64,000 bases of DNA, taken from the NCBI GenBank assembly GCA_026874595.1, contig CM049312.1, positions 52,457,429 to 52,521,428 on the forward strand, read 5' to 3'. The notes beneath the pieces were generated by a model that worked only from the letters and a program-made list of their open reading frames with translations, did no database searches and had not been told where the DNA came from. Shown here one piece after another: positions 55,485 to 64,000 of this stretch; position 1 is the first letter of the stretch, and each line of letters opens with the position of its first letter. The position numbers and the translations under genes are program-made. Source of the stretch: Sipunculus nudus. Lineage: Eukaryota > Annelida > Sipuncula > Golfingiida > Sipunculidae.

Positions 55485-56575
55485 CCAGGTTCCGCCGCCG
55501 CCACCGCCGCGTTCGTTTCCGGTGAACTCCTCTGAGACTACTGGACGGATTTTTCCCAAACTTAAACCAGTTATCGGGTCACATGTGAACTGGTGCCTAA
55601 TCAATTGGCGTTGACCTCTGACAAATCCTCTCTGCCCAGCGTCCATTTGTGTGTCTGTTTCCACACATAAACCCACATATCTCGGGAACCGTTTGACCGA
55701 TTAAAAATTTTTTTTTACAAATGTAGCCCTTTGATGGCTTTATAGCATACACAAAAAATGGTGGCGCCAACTGCAACCATGTTTGCACAGTGTCCATCTG
55801 TTCGTCTGCCTTGGGTTAAAATCACTCATATCTCTGCAGCGGTTTGACTAATTCGCCTGAAATTCGGCATGCGTATACATCCTGGATAGCTTTCTTTTCT
55901 TTATAACAGGTGGCGCCACCCACATTCACGTTTACGCTGCAGACATCCAAGCTCATATCTCGGGAACCGTTTGACCGATTGGGCAAAAATATGTATAGAT
56001 CTCACAGAGCTCTTTATGATACGCAAAAATGGTGGCGCCACCTTCAGCCATTTTTGCACAGCATCCGTCTGTTTGTCTGCAGTGGGATAAAATCACTCTT
56101 ATCTCGGCAGTGGTTTGACATATCTGCCTAAAATTTTGCAGGTTTATACATCCTGGACAGCTCTCTTGATTTTATGACAGGTGGCGCCACCTACATTCTA
56201 GTTTACGCTGCAGACATCCAAGCTCATATCTCGGGAACCAATTGACCGATTGGGCCAAAATTTTGCATGTGTATAGATCTAACATAGCTCTTTATCATAC
56301 GCAAAACTGGTGGCGCCACCTGCCACCATTTTTGCACAGCGTCCGTCTGTTAGTCTGACACGGGCTTAAATCACTCATATACATGTAGTGGTTTGACTTA
56401 TCTGCCTTAATTTTGCATATGTATACAACTTGGACAGCTTTCTGGATTTTGTGGTAGGCGGCTCAACCTACATACACATTTCGGCTGCAGACATCCATGC
56501 TAATATGTAGCACTTCACTCTATTTCCCCTTGCCACTCAATCCATGCCTCACTTCACCCGTTCCACTCTGATTTT
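55485..56575. repeat. Roughly 272-bp tandem repeat (about 3.5 units) inserted in the LINE
   Basis: GGTGGCGCCA-containing blocks occur at about 55759, 55910, 56031, 56179, 56308 and (decayed) 56451, giving a period near 270-277 bp with two related half-units each. Shared phrases include CATATCTCGGGAACCGTTTG, GCTGCAGACATCCAAGCTC and TTTTTGCACAGCGTCCGTCT. GGCGCC palindromes sit at each half-unit centre. The block separates two parts of one LINE, so it arrived later or replaced LINE sequence. Confidence 0.8.
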
Positions 56576-56600
56576 GTGGATACACGTAGTCGCTTGTAGC

Positions 56601-57063
56601 TTACCTGTATTCTAGTTTTTGTTTCAAATCTTTTGTTTCCCAAGGTTTGTGGTCAGGAAAAATTTTGATTTCTTTGCTTTCAACACAGAGTTCTTCACAA
56701 ATCTTTATGTAGTTTGTGATTTTATCAACCAGTTCCTTTATCTCTAAACACTCTTCATAAAAAAAAAAACCAGTCCAATCTGTGCACTCAAAACATCCCA
56801 TTACTCTGTCGTTGGTTTCTTCGTCCCAGATTTTGACAACCTTAACTACTTTTGAAGCTCGTTTAAGTAGCTGTTTGTACACTACATGGCACCATACGAA
56901 AGTTGTGGTGGTCTGATTTTCCCAGAGGTGGAAATTTCTGGCATTTATATGCATCTTTCATGTTACAAAAGCACAAATCCAATATTGTATCAATCGGGTC
57001 TGCAGACAGATGAGATCCCTTGCGGGTAACCAAAACTGGGTCACAGCGACTTGTATTATCCAA
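56601..57063 (-). pseudogene. LINE endonuclease C-terminus and linker
   Basis: Two overlapping minus-strand frames cover the same LINE: DNTSRCDPVLVTRKGSHL to LGKSDHHN (end of the apurinic-type endonuclease) and then KRASKVVKVVKIWDEE to PWETKDLKQKL. A frameshift joins them near 56870-56900. Confidence 0.7.
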
Positions 57064-57070
57064 TGCAACA

Positions 57071-58552
57071 ATGGAGTTACTTTGAATATAACACTATTGT
57101 CGGGGTTCTCGGGTCGATTCAGCGTAACGGGCTGTCACGCTGTTGTGTGTTAAGATGATGCTGTGATTAGGGCCGCTTCGCCGATTCTTCCTGAGCGTAA
57201 CGGCAAATTTATAACCGCGTGCCTGATGAAGACTGTATGTCAATAGTCCCAAGTTTAAATCCCGTCAAATCTCGAGTGTTTTGACACGCTTTTTCGCACC
57301 CTGCCAGCTTACATCAGCCTGCATAAATATTAAGGTCATGACATGATCGTCTATTTGTTTGTTGCTATGACCAAGTTAGACGCTACGACCGAGTTAGACA
57401 AGTGCTCGTTTGCATACGCTCGGTTTTTTCCGGGACCGCTGAGTTTATTGGTCGTGTGCATATGAGGGCGAACTCGAGGCGGGTTTGACCTTGATACGAC
57501 CCACTAAAAACAAAGATATAGGCACCGGAGCTTGTTTACAATAACATACACATGTTTTAAATGTCACCATTATTTGTCCCCATAAAACTACGACAGATTC
57601 CATCAATTGGGTTGATATTTTATCTCATCTCCGTTTGAGCGGCGCGAATTCCAAGTTTGTTGTCATCACTGGTCAAGCCATGGTGACAGCAGTCAGCCTT
57701 TGGAAAGTGCAGGTGGACAGTTAAAATGACATAGGCCTATAGTTTCATAATACCATGTACGTCACCATATTCAAAATATTCATTAGTCAAAGTGGAACTA
57801 TAATTGCGTTAAAATGTGCGTCTTGACTTGTAAAACGTATCGGATGAAGAAAACGTTCGAAAATTAAAGTTCCGTTGAGCCATGGGTGCATGTGCCGGTC
57901 GAAAGTGTCTAGGGTCATCTTGACTGAGAACCTTCCAGCCAGCTCATTTAAAGTAGGGGTGGCAGGGTCATTATTTTATGGTTTATGCAATGACGGAGCA
58001 TTCGGGTGGAAGTTGGTAAAGTCTTTTGTAAAAGGTGTATTAACCATTTAAATTTCACTGGTGAATTCGAATTTTTTTTCGAATCGCGGACACAGGCACA
58101 GCGCTAGTACCAGTAGGCTACGTCACTCATTTCTGTCCGATGATAAGCGTGCACGTTTGACCCAGCCAGATTTTCCAAACGTCTTCCTTTGAATGTCTGA
58201 CCGCTAAGACTCGCCCAGCCTCTTCCGGCTGCTCAGCTGATCAGTGGCCTTCGATCTCTCAGGGGACATCCGCGGTGTTAGGTAGTAAATAGCCTTGCGT
58301 GACGGTTACTCTGGGTGGATGAGAACCATGCACGTAGTAATCTTGCGGTCGAAAAAAAATAGAAAACGTGATTCCCTAAGAACTGTATTGTAAAACCCGT
58401 GTAAATGGTGCATTTTCTAACGCAAGTGTTGCGAAAGTAGATAAAAATGTCTACGGCCTGTTTTCCATGCGCGCTGTAAAAATCGCGCAAGTGTAAATCA
58501 GGTACACCTTTTCCATGAACATCGTGCGATGCGCGATTTTCGCACAAGTGTA
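57071..58552. other. Intergenic DNA, no gene recognised
   Basis: Mixed-composition DNA. Around 58440-58540 it holds partial CTTTTCCATG / GCGCGATTTTCGC motifs related to the MITE that follows. Confidence 0.5.
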
Positions 58553-58850
58553 AGGCCAGTTTTCCATGTACGCTGAAATTTCATCGCGCTTGAAATCAAC
58601 AAGCTGAAAACCGCGCTGAATATATGTTCAATGTGCACTTTTTCGCTCGCTGAATCCGGAGTTCTGACTGTTTTTACTGTACTGAGCAAAAAAGCCAGCA
58701 AAAAAGTCGAACAGGAATCGACTTTTTTCATCGCGATGAATGCAAGCGCGATGAAGAGCGTACATGGAAATGTTTCAACTTGTTTGAACTGTCTCGACTT
58801 TTCTGCGCCCAGAAAAGCGCGCAAAAAAGCGTACATGGAAAAAGGGCCCA
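58553..58850. mobile_element. MITE with TTTCCATGTACGC inverted ends, about 298 bp
   Basis: The left end is GGCCAGTTTTCCATGTACGC and the right end GCGTACATGGAAAAAGGGCC. The interior also pairs (TCATCGCGCTTG against CAAGCGCGATGA). Further copies of the CTTTTCCATG terminus lie just outside at about 58508 and 58864, suggesting nested or tandem insertions. An open frame through it on each strand is a by-product of its palindromic GC-rich interior. Confidence 0.7.
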
Positions 58851-59320
58851 AATCATGTGTCCCTTTTCCATGCAGGCGGAAACGTGCGCGGGTGAGACTT
58901 CTTGTGGAGGTCAAGGGCGCGAAAGCAGTCTGCTCGAGGTCGCCCCGGTATAGGCCTATATCATGCATAGCGACAAATCATACGTAACTGCTTCTCTGTT
59001 TGTCTACTTTAATGCAACATTAAAATATATTATGTAAACTTATCGATGGGGGTGTGAAATATCTTATTACCGACTGCGGTAGTTAATAATCTTCTCTTAT
59101 ACAGCCTATATACGACCCCCACCCGCCTGCCAATAGCACACTACCTTAATAAAAACTGTACGTTCCTGCAAATATAACGAGATTTTAAATGTATAAACAT
59201 GAATAAGGTTACCTGTACATAACAGACACATGCTCAAAATGTTGCCGGGAAGGCTTTGAGACGGGAAACCCTTGTAAGAACATGTTACGGGAAGAGGGGT
59301 TCTGCGGAAAAATTTCTTTC
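58851..59320. other. Spacer, no gene recognised
   Basis: Only a partial MITE terminus (CCCTTTTCCATGCAGGCGG near 58862) and unannotated DNA. Confidence 0.4.
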
Positions 59321-59409
59321 TTCCTTCCCAAAATACACCAGAACCAGCCGAAGATGAATTTACTATCGGCAACTCATTTGCATTTACTCCCTATGCACTG
59401 ACATCAATT

Positions 59410-60160
59410 GAAGCTCGTGAATCCAACGTTAATACCATCTTGAATGAACTCAAGGACAATAAAGCTACTGGTCCTGACGATATAGGGAATTTTCTCTTGC
59501 GAGCTGCCGCCGACAGCATATGTAGATCATTAACACTTATCTTTAACAAGTCTTTAAAAGAATGATGTTTCCCCAATATATGGAAACATGCACATGTCTG
59601 TCCAGTATTTAAAAAGGGGGATGCTCATGATTGGCAACTATTGGCAACTATCGGCCTATCTCCCTTTTATGCAACGTTTCAAAAGTATTTGAACGTATTG
59701 TACATGATGAACTTTATTCATTTCTTATGACAAATGGACTTCTTTCTGATAAGGGGTCAGATAACTGCAGGTGTCCCCCCAGGGATCCATCCTTGGCCCT
59801 CTTCTGTTTCTTGTGTACACCCATGATATAAGTATTAATATACAATCTGATATTTTCTTATTTGCTGACGACACTTGCCTTTTAAGTGTCATGGATAACT
59901 CGCAGGAGGGAAACGATCGGTTACAACGGGATCTTACCACGCTTGAAGGGTGGGCAAGACGGTCCAGGATTACATATATTAATCCCACAAAAACTGTATC
60001 CATGACCTCCTTGAAATCGTCACCGCCTGTCTACCCAGCTCTCTTGTTGAACGGTACACGTTTATCGGAGGTCAACACCCATAAACACCTAGGGCTTTCA
60101 CTTTCGCATGATTTTTCTTGGTCTCATCATATAAACGAAGTGAGTAGAAAAAGCCCGTAA
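59410..60160 (+). pseudogene. Jockey/I-like LINE reverse transcriptase
   Basis: Motifs are LNELKDNKATGPDDIGNFLL, HVCPVFKKGDAHD, NYRPISLLCNVSKVFERI, then a jump to GVPPG/QGSILGPLLFLVYTHDI and an intact FADDTCLLS (59861 onward), then LQRDLTTLEGWARRS, KHLGLSLSHDFSW. Between LLSDKG and GVP the usual GFRPGDST-to-ISKAFD block is missing, an internal deletion of about 75 codons by comparison with the family layout. A stop at about 59565 and a +1 shift at the CCCCCC near 59775 also break it. Confidence 0.85.
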
Positions 60161-60307
60161 ACGACTTGGCCTGCTGACTCACTTGAAGCACCGTCTTAGG
60201 AGAAATACTTTAGAAATCATTTATAAATCATTTGTAAGACCCTTGCTTGAATATGGAAACGTTATTTTCGATAACTGTCAAGTGCAAGCTCAGACGAGCT
60301 GGAGAAA

Positions 60308-60679
60308 GTGCAATATGATGCGGCAAAAATTGTGTCAGGTGCCATGATCAATACGAATCGTGATAAACTCCTAAGAGAGATAGGTTGGCCAACCCTAAAG
60401 AATCGTAGATTTTTAGCAAAAATGTGCTTGTTCTTTAAGATAAGAAATGACTTATGCCCTACGTATCTGTGCAGTCTAATGCCTCCCCTTGTTTCTAGTA
60501 TTAGTAACAGAACGTTAAGACCTTCTGGTAACCTGAGACCACCGTACGTTAGCTCGAACAAGCCGTTACAAATCATCATTTTTCCCTTCCTGTGCATCGT
60601 CATGGAATCAAATAAGTCCAACCACCCAGCAGTCTCTAACAGTTGCCAGTTTCAAACGCGGATTAGAAAGAACTCTTAA
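60308..60679 (+). pseudogene. Jockey/I-like LINE post-RT segment
   Basis: The 123-codon open part encodes VQYDAAKIVSGA-type text followed by TLKNRRFLAKMCLFFKIRND and LCPTYLCSLMPPLV. This is the domain between RT and the zinc-binding tail in jockey-type elements. It shifts frame before the tail. Confidence 0.65.
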
Positions 60680-61090
60680 TAACCCCAAGGGCCCACCTGT
60701 CCACTTTAATCACGGTAGACGTCGTGAATCAATCATTATGACACATTAAGGCTCGGGAATAGTCGTCTAAACGACCATCTATATTGTCATGGTCTGGCTC
60801 TTACTAACAAATGCCCTCATTGTCAACAAATTGAAGCACTACCCACTTTTTCATTGAATGTCCAAAGTATGAGGTCGCCCGACTGGAACTCCTGGCTAAG
60901 TATGAAGATATCATGCTTCAATCCATGGAATGTTATACCATAAACCTTCGGAATAGATCAAGCAGAGCTTTTTTTGTCATAACATGTTTAAACGGTCATC
61001 ATTGCCGGACCCTTGAAATGAACTTAAAACTGGTCGAGGCAGTTCACACGTACATTCTTTCAAGCCGGAGATTCTTATAAAGCTATGTTA

Positions 61091-61315
61091 ATTGTACATT
61101 TTACATATTCAGCCTTCCTGTAAATCCTGTTTGTTTACGTGTATGCATATATATATACTGACAGGTTGGTTACCCCAGATATCAATATCACATACTGTAA
61201 TGTATGACTAAGATATATGTATGTGTGTATTTATATGTATATGTAAACATATATTCATGTAAACATGTACAGTATATAATGTATACCCTGTGATCGGTAA
61301 GTTTATTGTTTTGTT
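61091..61315. other. LINE 3' flank with TA-rich microsatellite
   Basis: ATATATATATAC near 61146 and repeated TATGTATATGTAAACATAT near 61200-61265. No gene. Confidence 0.5.
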
Positions 61316-62720
61316 AGCTCAGCTGACTATAAGTCATCTGAGCTATAGTCGTGGTCCATTGTCCGTCGTCCGTCCGTCTGTCTGTCCGTCCGTCTGGATG
61401 TCCGTCCGTAAGACTGGCACGTTTCGACACCGTTGGACCTATGAATCTGAAATTCGGCATACAGTTAGATGTCCCGAACATCTCCTACCATGCCGAAAAC
61501 TGGGTCAATAGGACTTCGTTCCTTCGAGATATTAAGGAAAAACCTCAATTTTTTTATTAGAAATCTATTTTCACACTTCAGGACTGCCTAATATCAAAAC
61601 CACTCATCTGGTTTTCTTCATATTTACCATAAATATTTCTCTATATAGTTTCTATGTACATGGCAGATATTAAGTCAGTATTATATAATTTAAAAAAGTT
61701 ATGGGCCCAAATATAATCGACTTTTTAAAAAATCAGGAAGATATTTGGTCACTTATGACCAAAAGTGTTAAAGGTAGGGACTTTTTTCCAGTAATACAAC
61801 TTAAATTAATCAAAATTTAAATTTTATACCAAAAATTAGATCAAAATCTGTTTAATTTTTTTAAATATTGGCAAAAATATAAAATTGGTACCTTAAATTT
61901 TGCCCAACTTTGGCCAAGGCACGTTTTTTCCCTGTAAGTGCTATAGATTTAATTTTCACAGCATGTATACATAAGGATTTAATCTGTTAAAATCTGAAAT
62001 TTGAAAATAAAAGCTGCAAAATTAGGCTAGTTATTGAATTTTTTTGGAGGCTCTTGTTGTATTCCCTTACATTGTCAAGCAGTCCACTTTGATGACTGTA
62101 GGTCATTCAGTGCACATCTCTATGCTCCCCAGGCTGTTGGCATAATTTTAGATGTCCCCAAAATCTCCTACCATACCAAAAATTGGGTCATTAGTTCCTC
62201 CGAGATATTAAGGGAAAAAAAACTCCGTTTTCCATAAAAAAAGCCATTGTTACACTTCAAGGCTGCCTAATATCAAAACCACTGATCTGTTTTTGATTGT
62301 ATTTAGTATTCACATTCTTTCATACATTTTCTATGAACATACCAAAAATTAGGTCAGTATTGGGTATTATTTTGGAGTTATGGGCCAAAACATAATGCAA
62401 TTTTTTAAAAAATCAGGAAATATATTTACTCACCTAACATGAGAATTGCTGAACCTAGAGACTTTTTTCAGGAATATGACTTTATTTAATCAAGATTCAA
62501 TTGTTTACCCAAAATTAGATCTGAATTTTGCAAATTTTTCAAGTTATTAGCATAAATAAAAAATCAATACCTTAAATTTTGTCCAACTTTGGCACTGTTG
62601 ATTAAATTTTCACAGCATATATACATAAGGATTTAATCTTTTAAAATCTGAAATTTCAAAGAAATTGATTGGAAAGAATAGCTTTTTCTTCATGTTTTCA
62701 TACACCATGTCAAGTGTTGT
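61316..62720 (+). repeat. Dispersed CCGTCC-hairpin repeat, dimeric plus copy
   Basis: The copy opens AGCTCAGCTGACTATAAGTC, has the (CCGTCCGTCTGT) run to about 61410, a first half to about 62030 and a second half to about 62720. The same two-half order and length as at 33612-34990 supports a defined element about 1.4 kb long. No real coding frame. Confidence 0.85.
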
Positions 62721-64000
62721 TTACATCTAGCCCACCTAGTAGTACAGCCTTCACTTGCATTATGTAACCCACCCCAGGCAGCTTGCCTTGGGTCAGCTTG
62801 GCCACTACCAGCAGGCTTCCCCTCTGCCCTGCCCCCCCCCCCCCCCCAGATGGTGCATAAACTAGATGAATGTTATTATTTTCTGTATTTGATTCATTCT
62901 TATTCTAGGCTATGCTACATTTTAGATTTTGTATTGTACCACCAGGGTTACAATGATTAAAGTGTACATTTAATTGTGTCCACAAAGTGGTGTATTGCTA
63001 TTAAAGTGTGGATGTTCATGAGATAAGTAATTCCTTACTTCAGAGGAGTAAAAACTTCACCAGGTGTGAAATTGACTATTAATTCCAGTAATAAATTAAA
63101 ACTGGGATAGTAATTAGCACAATGATATTGTTTGTCCCTCATTCAACCAATAGTGTGTATACTTTATTTGAAAAGATGTTTTATTTTATCAAATTTACTG
63201 AATCTTTTATTTTATTTTGGTGAATAAAATTAAGCATGTACTGAAAACTCCAATGTGCAAAACTTTTTAATAGTTATTCAAGGAATATTCTTTTAGATGC
63301 CATGTTGTGGCATTATTTTCTTTTAAATTCAGTTTAAACATTTATGATTTAAAAATAATAAAATATATTGGTATGCATAATATGACCCAATATGAGCTGC
63401 ACTCTGGATATATGATGATTGCAACTTTTGCAACAATTCTAATATTTTAACTTATAGTTTCAGTTTTTTACTCTGTATATATAATGATTGCAACTTTAGC
63501 AACAATTCTAATATTTTAACTTATATTTTCAGGTTTTTTTATTAAAAATTTATAAAACCTGTAAATAAAAAAATGATTCAGATAAAAACTTCTTAATGGA
63601 AAAAGTGGATATCCTTAAAAAAAATAGGATTATATATAAACTTAAATGCATTATTCCCTTGAAAGTGAAATAAAGGTATTAGTCCATTCTGTCAACTTGC
63701 CTGTCCATCTGTAAATTTTCATATGCATCACAGTATCTCAAAACTTTTACTGTTTTTCTTCATGACAGTCTTGTCAGAGTATTAGTTTGCAATCATATAT
63801 TTAGAACTTTACTATAACCAAGTAGGAGGGCCCCTTTCCTCTTAGCTTTTCATATTCTTATATAAATGAAAAACATTACAATAGAATATTTCTACATCCA
63901 CCTTTGTGCTGCCCTCACTTTTCCCTTCTCCGAACCCCATCCCAAAGTCAGCCTCAGTAAGCAAGAACAAGATGAATCAGATATATTCATACTTTAATAT
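62721..64000. other. AT-rich DNA, C tract and a short direct duplication
   Basis: A run of 16 C lies at 62832-62847. A 68-bp direct duplication (ACTCTG...GATTGCAACTTT...ATATTTTAACTTATA) spans about 63402-63535. No exon recognised. Confidence 0.6.

Larger units (their letters stand above)
53668..57070 (-). mobile_element. Non-LTR retrotransposon (Rex1/CR1-like LINE), minus, broken
   Basis: Read on the minus strand from 57070: the end of the endonuclease (LDLCFCNMKD, LGKSDHHN), a linker (WDEETNDRVMGCFECTDW, FPDHKPWETKDLKQKL), then after an insertion KEKRKAFYDGDTN-type text, WQGLQNITGYK, LAEELNHFYARFD, the RT, and a tail ending at an (AAT)n microsatellite (53668-53700). The simple-repeat tail is normal for these LINEs. 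Many stops and frameshifts; 5' truncated. Confidence 0.8.
59322..61090 (+). mobile_element. Non-LTR retrotransposon (jockey/I-like LINE), plus, 5'-truncated
   Basis: It opens inside the pre-RT region (PEPAEDEFTIGNSF), continues through a damaged RT, a thumb/linker (EIGWPTLKNRRFLAKMCLFFKI, YLCSLMPPLV) and a C-terminal zinc-binding block (C-x2-C at 60812-60823, H at 60844-60846, C at 60859-60861, in shifted frames). The 3' UTR probably extends to about 61300. No simple-repeat tail is evident. Confidence 0.8.

Noticed and set aside
58498-58987. 156- and 118-codon overlapping frames on opposite strands
   Set aside because: They coincide with the palindromic GC-rich MITE; no domain on either strand.

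Overview
This window looks like nuclear DNA of an animal, most likely a bivalve mollusc. The evidence is spliced genes with GT-AG introns, Ty3/gypsy and non-LTR retroelement debris, many small inverted-repeat transposons, and a dispersed repeat whose CCGTCC-rich hairpin head I associate with bivalve genomes (the last point is recall, not a search). There is no operon structure, rRNA gene, intact tRNA gene or CRISPR array.

Only two cellular genes can be supported. On the minus strand, 9754 down to 3024, are the first four coding exons of a SANT-domain gene that resembles SANBR (KIAA1841); it runs off the left edge or has exons I could not find. On the plus strand, 30361-40705, is a complete four-exon CD2BP2 homologue (U5 snRNP 52K; 365 codons plus stop) ending in a GYF domain.

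Layout: 1-2150 AT-rich DNA and microsatellites; 2150-2840 a dispersed repeat; 3024-9754 the SANBR-like gene, whose introns hold a hAT-type non-autonomous transposon (4573-6140) and a 43-bp minisatellite (6713-8180); 12.2-16.85 kb a decayed gypsy copy (minus); 17292-22371 a second gypsy copy (plus) with both LTRs; 22809-27794 a third (minus) with LTRs, primer-binding site, polypurine tract and 4-bp target duplication, but almost all of gag, protease and reverse transcriptase deleted; 27.8-28.86 kb a fourth gag remnant; 30361-40705 CD2BP2; 41214-51698 a roughly 104-unit 81-bp minisatellite split by a 2-kb transposon; 53.67-57.07 kb a broken LINE (minus) with an insertion; 59.3-61.1 kb a second LINE (plus); 61.3-62.7 kb another dispersed repeat; then AT-rich DNA.

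The most striking theme is minisatellites built from splice junctions. The 43-bp array in SANBR-like intron 1 repeats that intron's own 3' splice site (branch-like motif, T-rich tract, AG and the first 18 nt of exon 2) about 30 times. Intron 1 of CD2BP2 holds several copies of the end of its own exon 1 with the 5' splice site. Downstream of CD2BP2, an 81-bp repeat (81 = 3 x 27) keeps a 2,429-codon frame open on the minus strand; I judge this a by-product of unit length rather than a protein gene.
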